Source of the DNA: Proteus vulgaris | GTDB taxonomy: Bacteria > Pseudomonadota > Gammaproteobacteria > Enterobacterales > Enterobacteriaceae | Direction of reading: 5' to 3' | NCBI RefSeq assembly: GCF_023100685.1 | Contig: NZ_CP090064.1 | Coordinates: 3,844,001 to 3,908,000, forward strand | Length of the DNA stretch: 64,000 bases | In this document: positions 44,755 to 54,210 of the stretch, in pieces | Numbering within the stretch: the first letter of the stretch is position 1 | Layout of the letters: every line of letters starts with the position of its first letter | Translations under genes and position numbers: made by a program | The notes under the pieces: generated by a model | What the model was told of the DNA's origin: nothing | Databases searched by the model: none | The model's input: the letters and a program-made list of their open reading frames with translations, nothing else

Positions 44755-46860
44755 TTAAGCAGAGATTCTTTTCGCTATGTTAGATTTAACTTTACTACTT
44801 ATAGAGTAGCTATCACTCATATTTTTTAATATTTCCGTAATTGTATCCATATTATCACTATATTCTTCCATGATTTTATCCATAAACTTCTGAATTAAAT
44901 CTAGAATTGCATTTAACTTTTTACTATCAGCAACTGATCTCATAATATCGGCTGATATTATATTGCTATAAATGTTAATAGTATTGGATGTAACTGAATT
45001 TAATAATTTAGCACTTACAGCTATTCGATGAATTGTATTCACCGCTTTTTCTGACATATCTTCTGTTATCATATGGCTAACTTTATTTAATATAGTAGTT
45101 ATTTTTTGCAATAATACATTGTCGGTAATTTTTGTAATCGCTTTATTTATTGCTTTCAATATTTCTTCCATTGCTTGCATAATTATTTCTTTAATCATAT
45201 TACCGAGCATTTTCTCAAGACAATCATTTAATACTTTTTTTAATGTCTGTTTAATTTGCTCATTGAATATTTTTTTCGCTGCATTGGTTATGCCATTAAT
45301 TGCTGGCCCCGCAACAAATGTTAATGCTATAGCAGCAACAAATAAAATAATGGTAATAAAAATTTTTAGTGCCATTTTCATTTTGTCATATATTTCTTTT
45401 TTAATATCATCAATTTTATCGACAAGACCTAAATTTTTAAGCGTGTCTAAAAAAACTTCAAACATATCCATTAAAGCATCAACCATTTTATCAATCACTT
45501 TCATAATGGCTTCTGAAACAGGTGCCATTATTTCATCCATAAAAGATTCACCATGAATGGCCTGATAAATCTCATCAGCGACTGTTAATGCTACATCTGC
45601 AACTAAAAGTGTTACAGCCACGGCCATTAATGCTAAAGAGGCGCCAGCTGTAAAAACAGCCGCAATACCGGCAAAAATAGCGAGAAAACCACCTAAAATC
45701 TTTAAACTAATTCCTGCCCAATATTGAATTTCTTCTTGTTTTTTAATTTTTACTTTTTGATCATCAACCTTATCTCTCAATGATTTTTCTGTTACTTTTT
45801 GCATTTCTTCAAAAAGCTTTTGCTCATTTTCAGAACGTTGTAGCATTACTTTCATTGTTAGCTCTCTAACTTTAGCAAGTAAAAAAGTAAGTAATGCCAA
45901 ACCTGATAAAGAGCGAGAGGCTATTTCAAGTTCTATATGACTCTGGGTCAAAGTCAGGTCAATATAAGCCTTTTTTGCACTTTGCATTTTCTTAGTAAGA
46001 AGATCATCACTCTTATTATCAATAATATTCTTAAGATGATTAAAATTTGTTGAGATTGATTTTAATTTTTCGTCACTCATCGAGACATGGGGAGCTATAT
46101 TTGATATTTCCTTAAAAAAATCCAATATATCACTGTGTAAATCATCAAGATCATATAGCTTATTTTTAGATATATCATTGGGAAGATTTAAAGCAGGATA
46201 TTTCCCTATTAAATAATCTTCCATTTCAGATTTATTATTAAATTTTTTATGGATAAGATCATTAACAATCTCTTTTGGAATATTTTTATTATTTAAATAT
46301 TTGCATACCTCACTTTCTGTTTTTAATCCTTTTTCTTGTATAGAGTTATATACTGCCATCCAATAATCAACATTGGCATCTTGGTATTTTTTTACATCAC
46401 CTAAAATAGATTTATAATCTTCAACCAATCCTGCTATTTTCTTTTCTAAATAATCAAATTGATGTAAAAAATCTTCGAATTTATCTGTGTCTTTAATAGA
46501 GTTTAAAATACCATCATTAATTATTCCTTGATACTTTAATTGTAAATCCAAATAATTATTTTCTTTTTTTTTCTCTTGACTACTCCTTTCTATTCTTCTT
46601 GATTTATTTTGAGATGAATCACCTACTTCAGGTTTTATATCTATATTAGAATTTACATTTTCCTGCTCTTCAGGTGGCCTTAATATAGGTACTGAAATGT
46701 TTTCATTTTTTTTTATAAAATATGAAGAAATAATTTTCTTGTTACTGTCATTGACTGTATTTTCTTTTTTCGTCAAGTTCTCAACAATCTGATCCTTTTC
46801 GTCCATTTTTAATGAGACTAAACGATTAGATATTAAACCATTAACAATAGTATCACTCAT
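44755..46860 (-). CDS. sipB: T3SS translocon major subunit, SipB/IpaB-like (SctE)
   Basis: A 701-aa protein, longer than Salmonella SipB (593). The N-terminal half is polar and coiled-coil. Two hydrophobic segments in the middle (ILGGFLAIFAGIAAVFTAGASLALMAVAV and IFITIILFVAAIALTFVAGPAI) are the membrane-inserting hairpin of the family. The start at 46860 is chosen because GGAG lies 8 bases before it and it overlaps the sicA stop (ATGAGTGA). An ATG at 46881 is in frame. SicA should chaperone it before secretion. Confidence 0.88.
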   Translation of the reverse strand: MSDTIVNGLISNRLVSLKMDEKDQIVENLTKKENTVNDSNKKIISSYFIKKNENISVPILRPPEEQENVNSNIDIKPEVGDSSQNKSRRIERSSQEKKKENNYLDLQLKYQGIINDGILNSIKDTDKFEDFLHQFDYLEKKIAGLVEDYKSILGDVKKYQDANVDYWMAVYNSIQEKGLKTESEVCKYLNNKNIPKEIVNDLIHKKFNNKSEMEDYLIGKYPALNLPNDISKNKLYDLDDLHSDILDFFKEISNIAPHVSMSDEKLKSISTNFNHLKNIIDNKSDDLLTKKMQSAKKAYIDLTLTQSHIELEIASRSLSGLALLTFLLAKVRELTMKVMLQRSENEQKLFEEMQKVTEKSLRDKVDDQKVKIKKQEEIQYWAGISLKILGGFLAIFAGIAAVFTAGASLALMAVAVTLLVADVALTVADEIYQAIHGESFMDEIMAPVSEAIMKVIDKMVDALMDMFEVFLDTLKNLGLVDKIDDIKKEIYDKMKMALKIFITIILFVAAIALTFVAGPAINGITNAAKKIFNEQIKQTLKKVLNDCLEKMLGNMIKEIIMQAMEEILKAINKAITKITDNVLLQKITTILNKVSHMITEDMSEKAVNTIHRIAVSAKLLNSVTSNTINIYSNIISADIMRSVADSKKLNAILDLIQKFMDKIMEEYSDNMDTITEILKNMSDSYSISSKVKSNIAKRISA

Positions 46861-47368
46861 TTTCATCTCCTTTATTTTCATTAATGACGACCAAAGGGAT
46901 ATCTTTTAAAGATGTTAAATAAATCTCTGCTTTCTCTTTTATGATAGGATCTTTTATATTTAACGATACTTGATGAAAACAATATTTTGCTTTCTCTTTT
47001 TCGCCTAAAGATAAATTACATTGCCCAGCATAAAACATAGGCCTATAATCATTATTTGCATTTAAATAAGCTAAAGCATAAAGATCTATGGCGGCTTGAT
47101 ACTGTTTTTTTAATTGCTTAACTGCAGCAAGTCCCATGATATAATCAACATTATAAAAATCATAAAGACATAAAAATTTGAAAATAGCTTCGGCTTCATC
47201 CAACTTTCCTTTTTGGTAGAAATCGTAAGCAAATGAATAAATTCCTTCCATAAATCCTTCTGGAATTGTGCCTTCATCTTTAATAGTCTTACCATTTTGG
47301 ACAATGGAAACAATGTAACTTGCTAATTGATCAAGTTCTTTTTCTGACATCTTTTCATATAGTGACAT
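46853..47368 (-). CDS. sicA: T3SS translocon chaperone SicA/IpgC-like, also a likely InvF co-activator
   Basis: A 171-aa TPR-repeat chaperone of class II: GIYSFAYDFYQKGKLDEAEAIFKFLCLYDFYNVDYIMGLAAVKQ, then AIDLYALAYLNANNDYRPMFYAGQCNLSLGEKEKAKYCF. It binds SipB and SipC in the cytoplasm. In Salmonella free SicA works with InvF to switch on effector genes, and an InvF-like gene is present here. It overlaps the sipB start and lies 134 bp after spaS. Confidence 0.93.
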   Translation of the reverse strand: MSLYEKMSEKELDQLASYIVSIVQNGKTIKDEGTIPEGFMEGIYSFAYDFYQKGKLDEAEAIFKFLCLYDFYNVDYIMGLAAVKQLKKQYQAAIDLYALAYLNANNDYRPMFYAGQCNLSLGEKEKAKYCFHQVSLNIKDPIIKEKAEIYLTSLKDIPLVVINENKGDENE

Positions 47369-47502
47369 GATGTTAATCCTTTCATCAAGGATGAATAATT
47401 AACAAAATCATAAAATAATGGTTATAAAATAGCTTTAATAAAACAAACGTTATTATTTATAAAAATAAATACTATTTATTTAAATAAGATAAATGTATTT
47501 TT

Positions 47503-48558
47503 CTATCTATAGTCCATTTCTTCTCTTAATCTACCATCTAATTCAACTCTTTTTAGCCAAATTAGGAGATCCATAATATCAAGAAGATCAGTATCGATCA
47601 TAACGTCAAAAAGATGATATTTATGATATAGCTTTCGAGCCAATTCTGGATATCGAACTATTGGTGTGCCTACTTTTTTCGCATATGTTTTTACAGCCAG
47701 TGCTTTTGCATTTTCACACTTCAACGAAACTAATGGCATAATATTATTATCAGGATCAAAGTAAATTCCCACAGCAATATGAGTCGGATTAACAATTACA
47801 GCAGAAGAATCTCTAATCACTTTTTTCATTGGCTCATCAAGTAACTCTTGGTGTAAATATTTGCGTTTTGATTTTATTTCAGGATCTCCTTCCATATTCT
47901 TATTTTCTTGTTTTATTTCATGTTTTTCCATCATCATATCTTTCATGAAAAGGAAGAAATCAGCAATAATATTTAAAGTAAGAAGTGGTAATGAAAGAAT
48001 AAAGAAAATAAAAACAAAATCGACAACAACAGAGCACCATTTTTCTACTACAATATTTAAATTAGAGCGATAAAGTAAAAATATCTCTTGGCTATTTATT
48101 ACCATAAAAACAAAACAAACCACTAAAAAAACGATAATAAAAAGTAATGTTTTTATGAAATCCTTTATTGTTCTTAAACTAAATATCTTCTTAAAACCAG
48201 AGATTGGATTGATATGATTTAAATCTATTTTTAATGCTTCAGTTGCTATTTTAAATCGAGACTTAAACAATGAGATAGTAATACCCACGAAAGCAGTAAT
48301 AATCAATAAAGGTATAATAATATTAAAAAATAGCTTTGATATTATTTTAATATAACTTTCTAAATTAATATGTGTTGGATTTAATAAAATAGATTGGTAA
48401 AATTCAATAAATTCTGTAAAATTAACTCGGTGAAAAAGATAGATAATGCCAATAATATAAATCACACCTGAAGTTAACTCTTTATTTTTAAATGTTTGCC
48501 CCTTTTTAGCTGAATCATCTAATTTCTTTTGTGTCGGTTTTTCTGTTTTTTCAGCCAT
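47503..48558 (-). CDS. spaS: T3SS export apparatus switch protein SpaS (SctU)
   Basis: A 351-aa protein with four membrane segments and a cytoplasmic domain that holds the autocleavage site NPTH (residues 257-260, SSAVIVNPTHIAVGIYF). Cleavage allows the switch from needle to translocator secretion. It begins AEKTEKPTQKKLDDSAKKGQ, as in the family. It overlaps spaR by 8 bp. The site is intact, so substrate switching should work. Confidence 0.96.
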   Translation of the reverse strand: MAEKTEKPTQKKLDDSAKKGQTFKNKELTSGVIYIIGIIYLFHRVNFTEFIEFYQSILLNPTHINLESYIKIISKLFFNIIIPLLIITAFVGITISLFKSRFKIATEALKIDLNHINPISGFKKIFSLRTIKDFIKTLLFIIVFLVVCFVFMVINSQEIFLLYRSNLNIVVEKWCSVVVDFVFIFFILSLPLLTLNIIADFFLFMKDMMMEKHEIKQENKNMEGDPEIKSKRKYLHQELLDEPMKKVIRDSSAVIVNPTHIAVGIYFDPDNNIMPLVSLKCENAKALAVKTYAKKVGTPIVRYPELARKLYHKYHLFDVMIDTDLLDIMDLLIWLKRVELDGRLREEMDYR

Positions 48559-49324
48559 AATAAAAACTCATAAAGAGAGTATGGAAATACTGATAATTAA
48601 AAAACCCTGATAATTCATTTGTCATTGCTGAAGTAAAAAAAAGCAGAAGTGCAGAAAAAGCAATAATGCCCTTAATACATAAAGAGAGTGAAAATGCATT
48701 CAACTGAGGACAGAAAAGGGAATAAACACCTAATGCTACTTCACTAAGAAACATCAAAACTAATACAGGTGAAACCAAAACAATAGCCACTCGTACTATA
48801 TCGGTCAACCATTTTCCTATTAGTGAATAACCAATATTTTGATTAAAATAGCCAACAGGAAAAACACTATAACTATCTTTTAAGACTGTCATTAATGTTA
48901 CTAAACCACCAAACTGCAGAAAATAAGCAACACAAAATAATCCCGTTAGCGAAGCAAATTCTGAAGATTCAATACCTGTTGTAGGATTAATAGTATCACC
49001 AATACTAGCCCCTCTTTGATTATCTACAAATTCACCAAATGCCGAGGCTATCCAAAATGGCGTTGCAAGTAACAATCCGATAAAAAGGCCAATAATAATT
49101 TCACTAATTAGAATAATAACCCCGTTATCTCTAATATCATCTGAAATGGGAATACTGACTTTTATACCCAATGCAACATAGAAAATAATAACATATTTTA
49201 AAAATTGGCTATTAAGAATTCTACTATTTAAAAAAGGAATAAACATAAATGCAGGAAGTAAACGTGCCATAAGAAAAAAGATATCAATAAGATAAACTTT
49301 AAAATATTCGAAGATTATTAACAT
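48551..49324 (-). CDS. spaR: T3SS export apparatus protein SpaR (SctT)
   Basis: A 257-aa inner-membrane protein with about six hydrophobic segments. The family stretches ARLLPAFMFIPFLNSRIL, FIGLLLATPFWIASAFGEFVDNQRGASIGDTINP and SPVLVLMFLSEVALGVYSLFCPQLNAFSLSLCIKG are present. It forms part of the export gate with SpaP and SpaQ. It lies 3 bp from spaQ, in the conserved spaPQRS order. Confidence 0.95.
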   Translation of the reverse strand: MLIIFEYFKVYLIDIFFLMARLLPAFMFIPFLNSRILNSQFLKYVIIFYVALGIKVSIPISDDIRDNGVIILISEIIIGLFIGLLLATPFWIASAFGEFVDNQRGASIGDTINPTTGIESSEFASLTGLFCVAYFLQFGGLVTLMTVLKDSYSVFPVGYFNQNIGYSLIGKWLTDIVRVAIVLVSPVLVLMFLSEVALGVYSLFCPQLNAFSLSLCIKGIIAFSALLLFFTSAMTNELSGFFNYQYFHTLFMSFYYG

Positions 49325-49327
49325 ATT

Positions 49328-49582
49328 TTATCCAGCGAATCCTATCGCTAACATTTCTTTTGCATAGATCAATAATTTTTCCCCCATCCACCCCATTGTC
49401 ATTAATAAACAAACAAAAACACACACTAACTTAATTCCAAAAGGTAATGTTTGTTCTTGTATTTGTGTAATTGTCTGTAATAATCCAATAATTAATCCAA
49501 CAAAAGTGGCAACGGCAATAGGTGCTGCTGATAATAAAATAATGAGATAGATTGCCTTATTAGCGGCATAAACCATATCCAT
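49328..49582 (-). CDS. spaQ: T3SS export apparatus protein SpaQ (SctS)
   Basis: An 84-aa protein with two membrane hairpin segments. The family core is VATFVGLIIGLLQTITQIQEQTLPFGIKLV, then a second segment and KEMLAIGFAG at the end. The size is as usual. It is joined to spaP by a 1-bp overlap. It is one of the helical-gate components with SpaP and SpaR. Confidence 0.95.
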   Translation of the reverse strand: MDMVYAANKAIYLIILLSAAPIAVATFVGLIIGLLQTITQIQEQTLPFGIKLVCVFVCLLMTMGWMGEKLLIYAKEMLAIGFAG

Positions 49583-50241
49583 TATTTTACCACCATCAAA
49601 TCAAGGTATTGATTTATCAGTCCCTTTGATAATAATGTCCAGCCATCCATTGCAATAAATAAAATTAACTTTAAAGGGACAGAAAGTGTAATCGGGCTCA
49701 TCATCATCATTCCTAATGCCAGCAAAATACAAGAAACGATCAAATCAATCACAATAAAAGGTAGATAAAGGTAAAATCCAATAATAAATGCCGATTTTAT
49801 CTCGCTTAACGCATAAGCAGGTAATAAAGAAAATAGTGAGCTTTCAATTTGTTCATCGTCGTCTATGCTGTCTGGTCGATACCCTTGAGCTTTATCAAAG
49901 AAATCTAATAATTCTGGTTCTGAATATCGGTATAAATAATGCTTATATTCACCTAATGCTTCATCAGAAAAACGTTCTAATGATCCTGGCTCTCCTAAAT
50001 TAATAGGATTATTCACAAGATATTGATAGCTATTTTTAGTCATTGGCGTCATAACAAATAATGCCATCATTAACGCAACTGCATTTAGAACCATATTAGA
50101 AGGTACCTGTTGTACACCCAAAGCATTACGCGTCATAACAAGCACTATCGAAAATTTAAGATAACACGTACCTGCGGCAATAATAAAAGGCGCAAGTGTT
50201 GCCAAGGCAAGCGTTAATATCAATGTTGTAGAGCTTTCCAT
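49582..50241 (-). CDS. spaP: T3SS export apparatus protein SpaP (SctR)
   Basis: A 219-aa inner-membrane protein. The motifs CYLKFSIVLVMTRNALGVQQVPSNMVLNAVALMMALFVMTP, FKSAFIIGFYLYLPFIVIDLIVS-like (SEIKSAFIIGFYLYLPF) and GMMMMSPITLSVPLKLILFIAMDGW place it in the SctR/FliP family. Five copies form the core of the export gate. It lies 3 bp from spaO and overlaps spaQ by one base. Confidence 0.95.
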   Translation of the reverse strand: MESSTTLILTLALATLAPFIIAAGTCYLKFSIVLVMTRNALGVQQVPSNMVLNAVALMMALFVMTPMTKNSYQYLVNNPINLGEPGSLERFSDEALGEYKHYLYRYSEPELLDFFDKAQGYRPDSIDDDEQIESSLFSLLPAYALSEIKSAFIIGFYLYLPFIVIDLIVSCILLALGMMMMSPITLSVPLKLILFIAMDGWTLLSKGLINQYLDLMVVK

Positions 50242-50244
50242 TAT

Positions 50245-51171
50245 TTACTCGTTATGTGAAAAAGAACGTTGGATCTCAACAGCTAAACGATCACCGACCC
50301 TAATCAATTCTCCTTGAGCAATAGAAAGGCCATTTACTTTTAAAATAATTTGTTGATGTGCTTCTTCAGGCAGCATGATATGTTGCCCTGATTTCAAATT
50401 TTCTATTTCTTCAATTAATAGTGTTTTACTGGCTAAAATAAAAGAAACAGTGACAGGAATATTACCGATGGGGGCTAATCTTTTCTCTTCATCAGTAGTA
50501 AAAGGTTGACTCTCTATTTCATGTGCTGATTTGTTTTGTTCATTACTGTCTAATACTTTTGATTCATTCTCATTTAATAGCTGCACACTATTTTCCCCAT
50601 TCCACTCAAATTTAATCCATTTTTTCTCACCTAAAAATAAATTAGATGATATTTTTTCTATAAGTAATAAATCACCAAGTAATATATTTTTTAATAATGA
50701 AAGAGAAAGCTGGCTCGTTCCTAAACAAAAATCGCCTATAACTCCTAACTTATTATTAGATAGCGCTATCCATTGAAAATGCCCTTTTATTTCATGAATA
50801 AAAACATCACCAAGATCACTGCTAATTTTGGGATAGGCACCATTTACTGATTGACCTAAATAAATATCCTCTACACGCAATAAAAAAGGTATTGATGAAA
50901 ATGAAAGTAAAATCTGAGTATAATTTCGAATAAAAAGAGAACACAAATAAGAGGAAGGAACCAATTCCCAATCAATCTTTTTTTCAGGATAAAGCCTATC
51001 CATAACGCAATTAACAGACATTAATCCATTAAAGAAACCAAGTGAATTTTCCCCATAGATAGAAAAATAATAATCTCTTTTATCTACTGAATATGATTGA
51101 AATGAGGCAGAAAAACATCGCATGGTATTATCATCATTATCTTTTATACATGCTAATAATGATGTATTCAT
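50245..51171 (-). CDS. spaO: T3SS C-ring/sorting platform protein SpaO (SctQ)
   Basis: A 308-aa protein. The C-terminal SPOA domain is visible (IPVTVSFILASKTLLIEEIENLKSGQHIMLPE and LKVNGLSIAQGELIRVGDRLAVEIQRS). It builds the cytoplasmic sorting platform with OrgA, OrgB and the ATPase. The stop of invJ overlaps its start (ATGA). An internal start that gives a short C-terminal SPOA product is common in the family; candidate internal starts were not resolved here. Confidence 0.9.
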   Translation of the reverse strand: MNTSLLACIKDNDDNTMRCFSASFQSYSVDKRDYYFSIYGENSLGFFNGLMSVNCVMDRLYPEKKIDWELVPSSYLCSLFIRNYTQILLSFSSIPFLLRVEDIYLGQSVNGAYPKISSDLGDVFIHEIKGHFQWIALSNNKLGVIGDFCLGTSQLSLSLLKNILLGDLLLIEKISSNLFLGEKKWIKFEWNGENSVQLLNENESKVLDSNEQNKSAHEIESQPFTTDEEKRLAPIGNIPVTVSFILASKTLLIEEIENLKSGQHIMLPEEAHQQIILKVNGLSIAQGELIRVGDRLAVEIQRSFSHNE

Positions 51172-52058
51172 AAATCACCATCCTTCTTTTTAGGATCTGC
51201 ATCAATTGAAGTAATATAGTCATATTCATTTTCTGAGCTATTTTCTAACGACAATATTGCTCTGCCTTGATATTGATTTAAATTATCCAGAGAAGTTTGG
51301 TAAACACGTCCTGTAGAGGCAATAAATTGCATCTGATGTTTCATAAAAAAAAGAATTTTTATTTGATGATGTTCGTTTCCCCACTTCTTAAAAACATAAG
51401 TAATATCATTTTTTTCGGTGGATTGTTTTGTATGTAATATTCGCCAACAAGGCACTTCAAGTGGCGATTTATTCACCGTTTTGACCTCTATTTGAGGTTG
51501 TTGCACAAATTCTACTTTTTCAGATAATTGTGCAGAATTAGTATTATTTTCCGTATCAACTTTATGTGTATTCTTTATTTCACTATTAAATACATCGTTT
51601 ATCTCATTTTTTTTACTAACATTATCTTTAATATTATTTTTTTTATTTAACAAGTCATCATTAATGATGATATTCTTTACTTCAAGATTTTGTTTTGTTT
51701 TTTTAATTTCACTTGCTCTTATAATCAATGCTTTAATAATTGATTTATCAGATGTTTTTTCTTCTATTCTATTGGAAAGAAAAAATAATATATTTCTATT
51801 CATCAGGAATAGTCCTTCACTCTCTTCTCTCTCTTCTCTCTCTTCAATATCTGATAATATTTCTAAATCCTTGTTTTTTTCATTTAAAAACACATTAGAT
51901 TTATTTAATTTTAGAAATGTTTCTAATTTCATTTCTAATTTCTGTTTATCTTTAGGAAAAAACTTTTGACATTGATATAAAACCATTTCATCAAAATTAC
52001 ATTCATCACTAGGAATTATGTTGTTTATTTTTACATTATTAGATAATATCGTTGTCAT
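51168..52058 (-). CDS. invJ: T3SS needle-length regulator InvJ/SpaN-like (SctP)
   Basis: A 296-aa, very Lys-, Glu- and Asn-rich protein with weak overall conservation. The C-terminal part has the SctP-like features (WGNEHHQIKILFF, IASTGRVYQTSLDNLNQYQG). The start at 52058 is set because AGGAG lies about 11 bases upstream; a further in-frame ATG is at 52082. It overlaps invI by 20 bp. SctP proteins act as ruler and substrate-switch partners of SctU. An in-frame 9-bp tandem repeat encodes EER-EER-EES. The call rests chiefly on position. Confidence 0.8.
   Translation of the reverse strand: MTTILSNNVKINNIIPSDECNFDEMVLYQCQKFFPKDKQKLEMKLETFLKLNKSNVFLNEKNKDLEILSDIEEREEREESEGLFLMNRNILFFLSNRIEEKTSDKSIIKALIIRASEIKKTKQNLEVKNIIINDDLLNKKNNIKDNVSKKNEINDVFNSEIKNTHKVDTENNTNSAQLSEKVEFVQQPQIEVKTVNKSPLEVPCWRILHTKQSTEKNDITYVFKKWGNEHHQIKILFFMKHQMQFIASTGRVYQTSLDNLNQYQGRAILSLENSSENEYDYITSIDADPKKKDGDL
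51820..51846 (-). repeat. In-frame 9-bp tandem repeat within invJ
   Basis: Three units of CTCTCTTCT on the + strand (the last ends in A), coding for EER, EER and EES on the - strand. The unit length keeps the frame, so slippage would alter protein length by three residues per unit. Confidence 0.85.
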
Positions 52059-52500
52059 ACAAAGCGATCTCCTGTATATCATATTGTTCTAAACGTTCTA
52101 GATATACCTGTAATTTTTTCTGCTTTCTATCAAAATAGCGTTGCATTTTCTTCTGTTTTTTTATTGTAATAATATATTCTTTTTTAAGTTCTTTTTTTTC
52201 TTCTTTCAATTTTTCTTGTTGAATAATTATTTCTTTAAGCTGAGTTTGACATAAATTCAATGAAGATAAGACAATCGCTTTTTTTCTTCTTTGATGATAA
52301 AAAGAAATAATGGAATAAATACCTATTTTTTCATAATTGGGTATTTCATTTTTCAATAATTCCATTAATTTCTTTTGTTCTTGTCTTTTATTTTCCGCCT
52401 CAACTAATAGTCTTTCATATTGATACTGTTTTTTTTCAATTTTTCTTTGTCGCTTAACTAATAAATCAATGATAGCTTGTTGTTTAATTGGCAATCTCAT
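52039..52500 (-). CDS. invI: T3SS stalk protein InvI/SpaM-like (SctO)
   Basis: A 153-aa protein made almost wholly of a charged coiled coil (LLVKRQRKIEKKQYQYERLLVEAENKRQEQKKL and a second helix QQEKLKEEKKELKKEY). This is the build of SctO/FliJ stalks that couple the ATPase to the export gate. It lies between the ATPase and invJ, overlapping both by 16-20 bp. Sequence conservation is low, and the call rests on form and place. Confidence 0.85.
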   Translation of the reverse strand: MRLPIKQQAIIDLLVKRQRKIEKKQYQYERLLVEAENKRQEQKKLMELLKNEIPNYEKIGIYSIISFYHQRRKKAIVLSSLNLCQTQLKEIIIQQEKLKEEKKELKKEYIITIKKQKKMQRYFDRKQKKLQVYLERLEQYDIQEIALYDNDII

Positions 52501-53785
52501 ACAATTTTTCTAATGTTTGCTGAAATTCTGCTTTTTCTTTAAATGACTGCATTAAAAATTTTTCAACTTTAGATTGTTTATTCACAGCTTCATCATTTAA
52601 TGCATTATCCCCAATACGGTATTCACCAAATTCTTGTAACAGTTTAATATCCTGTAATCGCATTAAAATTTGTCTTATTTTTAATCCTGCCTGTTGTTGT
52701 CGTTCATCTGTAATTTGCTGAAAAAGGCGACTCACACTCGCTAAAATATCGATAGCAGGATAATGACCTGATGCGGCTATTTTTCGTGAAAGGTAAATAT
52801 GACCATCAACGATAGAGCGAACCTCTTCACCTATTGCATCAGGTTCATCATCACTTTCTAATAAGACGGTGTAAAATGCAGTAATAGACCCTCGTTTTGT
52901 CACACCAGGTCTTTCTAGAATGGCGGGCAATGTATCAAAAACTGAAGCAGGATAGCCTTTACGGACTGGTAATTCGCCTGCTGTTAACGCGACATCTCGT
53001 AACGCCCTGCAATAGCGTGTTATTGAATCAATAAATAAAACAACATGTTTACCTTGTTCACGAAAATATTCAGCAACTGTAGTCGCCACTAATGCCGCAT
53101 TACAACGATCAACCGCAGGTTTTTCTGAGGTTGAACAAATCAATACGACCTTATTACACCGACTATCTTGTTTTAATTCTTCGACAAATTCGGTAACTTC
53201 TCGGCCTCGTTCACCAATTAATCCGATGACAAATACATCTGCTTGAGAAAAACGAATAATCATATTCAGCAACATTGTTTTTCCTGTTCCTGCACTGGCA
53301 AATATTCCCATTCGTTGTCCTAAACCACAACTTAATAATCCATCTATTGCACGAACTCCTGATTGAAATAATGTTGTGATAGGTAATCGTTCATGATATG
53401 CGGGAGGCTGCGCATGAACAGGGTATAATTTAGAAGGTAAATCTTCTGATAAGTCTTTACCGTCAAATCGTAATAAACAATGCCCTTTAATATCAATCAT
53501 GCTACCTAATACACGATGATTTAGAGCAACAGAGAAAGCCTCACCTGTTGGCTCTACGATAATTTGCAAAGAATAGCCTTGAGAGTTGCCCATCATACTC
53601 AATATTGTTATTCCGTGGCGAAATCCAATAACAATAGCTTCACCAATTGGCATGCTATTTTCTATGCTTTTTCTAATTTGGCAAATTTCACCAATAAAAA
53701 CATTACGCAACATCACCTCAAGAATATTACCTTGTATCCGAATTGGGTGTGCTGCATAACGAAAAGGAGAAAACGCGTTAGCCAT
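52484..53785 (-). CDS. invC: T3SS ATPase InvC/SpaL (SctN)
   Basis: A 433-aa F1-type ATPase. Walker A is ASAGTGKT (residues 163-170), followed by VIGLIGERGREVTEFVEEL, Walker B VVLFIDSITRYCRALRDVAL, and the region GELPVRKGYPASVFDTLPAILERPG typical of type III ATPases. It unfolds substrates and releases chaperones at the base of the machine. It overlaps invI by 17 bp and follows invB. Confidence 0.97.
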   Translation of the reverse strand: MANAFSPFRYAAHPIRIQGNILEVMLRNVFIGEICQIRKSIENSMPIGEAIVIGFRHGITILSMMGNSQGYSLQIIVEPTGEAFSVALNHRVLGSMIDIKGHCLLRFDGKDLSEDLPSKLYPVHAQPPAYHERLPITTLFQSGVRAIDGLLSCGLGQRMGIFASAGTGKTMLLNMIIRFSQADVFVIGLIGERGREVTEFVEELKQDSRCNKVVLICSTSEKPAVDRCNAALVATTVAEYFREQGKHVVLFIDSITRYCRALRDVALTAGELPVRKGYPASVFDTLPAILERPGVTKRGSITAFYTVLLESDDEPDAIGEEVRSIVDGHIYLSRKIAASGHYPAIDILASVSRLFQQITDERQQQAGLKIRQILMRLQDIKLLQEFGEYRIGDNALNDEAVNKQSKVEKFLMQSFKEKAEFQQTLEKLYEIAN

Positions 53786-53787
53786 AA

Positions 53788-54201
53788 CTAATTAATAAAT
53801 TGCTGATTAGTTCGATTCATGGCTTGAAAAAATTCATCTATCGCTTTTGCCATTGTTTCGCCATTTTGCAAGGCTATTGGCATAAAAGAAGCGCGTAACT
53901 CTAAATCATTTTCAACTTTAACTAACGCTGGTTGGCCTGGATAAAAGCTTTCTGTTTCTGAGTTCACATGACTTAATATAATTTCTGCGCTATTTTGTTT
54001 TAATTGATTTTCATCATATTCACGTAATACCGACCAAATCATAGGAACATTATCAACAATTAATAAATTAATATCAGGCATATCGCCTAAGCTAATCGTA
54101 ATAGTTGAATGGTTATCAATAGAGTGCCCTCCAGAAAAAAGGTCTGTTCGACCAATAACGTTCATAGCATCTATAAGTAATTGTGCAAGATCAAATGACA
54201 T
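53788..54201 (-). CDS. invB: T3SS effector chaperone InvB/Spa15-like
   Basis: A 137-aa acidic protein of the class IB chaperone type, between invA and the ATPase as in SPI-1 and Mxi-Spa. It has ITISLGDMPDINLLIVDNVPMIWSVLREY near the start and PALVKVENDLELRASFMP in the middle. It would hold several effectors for delivery to InvC, although no effector gene is seen in the window. Such effectors may be encoded elsewhere. Confidence 0.88.
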   Translation of the reverse strand: MSFDLAQLLIDAMNVIGRTDLFSGGHSIDNHSTITISLGDMPDINLLIVDNVPMIWSVLREYDENQLKQNSAEIILSHVNSETESFYPGQPALVKVENDLELRASFMPIALQNGETMAKAIDEFFQAMNRTNQQFIN

Positions 54202-54210
54202 ATTATTCCT

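Noticed and set aside
44755..46860. Frame on the + strand at 45119-45556 and similar long antisense frames in the T3SS
   Set aside because: They are shadows of the hydrophobic coding regions, with no start signals or known features.
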